From the NCBI GenBank assembly GCA_965248935.1, contig OZ252214.1:124001-188000 (forward strand): a stretch of DNA of 64,000 nucleotides, written 5' to 3'. The stretch comes from G032773895 sp965248935. Lineage in GTDB: Bacteria; Pseudomonadota; Gammaproteobacteria; Pseudomonadales; Cellvibrionaceae. A program made the position numbers and the translations under genes. A model generated the notes under the pieces. It did not search any database. It was not told the origin of the DNA and saw only the letters and a program-made list of their open reading frames with translations. Positions 63,929 through 64,000 of the stretch are shown piece after piece (the first letter of the stretch is position 1; the number at the start of each line of letters is the position of its first letter).

Positions 63929-64000
63929 CTACAGTTTCTTTAAAGTATCCATGTCATCTAAAAGATCATTTTCGTCATACGAAAAAACTTGCCCTAACTC
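63929..64000 (-). CDS. UPF0175 antitoxin, C-terminal part only (cut by window edge)
   Basis: The last 23 residues before a TAG read ELGQVFSYDENDLLDDMDTLKKL in two parts (ELGQVFSYDEN and DLLDDMDTLKKL). This is the acidic tail typical of UPF0175 proteins, which pair with DUF3368 toxins. The start lies beyond the window. Confidence 0.75.
   Translation of the reverse strand, partial: ELGQVFSYDENDLLDDMDTLKKL

Overview
The window is chromosomal DNA from an AT-leaning, probably marine gammaproteobacterium. The best fit is a Cellvibrionales/Pseudomonadales-type lineage. The evidence is gene order rather than one marker: rarA-lolA-ftsK-trxB-aat-bpt-infA-clpA-clpS-cspD-icd-rluE-nudJ, sthA-nqrM-apbE-nqrFEDCBA-mfd-csiV with nagZ-psrA nearby, and dcd-mrp-metG-rnfABCDGE are all blocks known from Pseudomonas and relatives. 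Having both Na+-NQR and Rnf suits a marine cell. The species is not identified.

Layout. 1-15.3 kb is conserved housekeeping: recombination (RarA), lipoprotein export (LolA), chromosome segregation (FtsK), thioredoxin reductase, and a nearly complete N-degron pathway (Aat, Bpt, ClpS, ClpA) around infA, then CspD, monomeric isocitrate dehydrogenase and RluE. The block ends in a frameshifted nudJ. 15.3-21 kb is accessory: a CadC-like membrane regulator, a 0.37-kb structured RNA candidate with a CRP-type site and a strong terminator, an alpha/beta hydrolase, a frameshifted membrane protein and a TerB-like protein. 21-30 kb is the Na+-NQR module with its maturation factors (ApbE, NqrM) and SthA, read leftward; the nqrA leader has mutually exclusive pairings. 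30-39 kb holds mfd-csiV, a cold-shock gene, hpt, an MscS channel, nagZ and psrA. 39-44 kb is AT-rich with small genes of unknown function, pilU and arfB. 44-54.4 kb is dcd, mrp and the metG-rnf operon.

From 54.4 kb to the end the DNA is a patchwork. It has a ppnP relic, a cytochrome P450 without the usual I-helix acid, a GNAT/DUF1778 toxin-antitoxin pair, an IS481-type transposase remnant, a catalase-like haem protein, the core gene fba, an OmpA-family protein, a fragment of a group II intron reverse transcriptase, an orphan glycine-zipper toxin tail with a probable two-helix immunity protein, and a DUF3368/UPF0175 toxin-antitoxin pair cut by the window edge. A roughly 90-100 bp repeat occurs in inverted orientation at 56.24 and 62.54 kb, bracketing much of this region.

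How the genes work together: NQR and Rnf both need covalent FMN from ApbE, and NqrM helps assemble NQR; SthA balances NADH and NADPH. Aat and Bpt mark proteins that ClpS delivers to ClpA. The best candidates for something undescribed are the RNA at 18.2-18.6 kb, the nqrA leader switch, the orphan toxin-immunity pair at 62.9-63.4 kb and the P450/catalase-like neighbourhood. No tRNA, rRNA or CRISPR array was seen.
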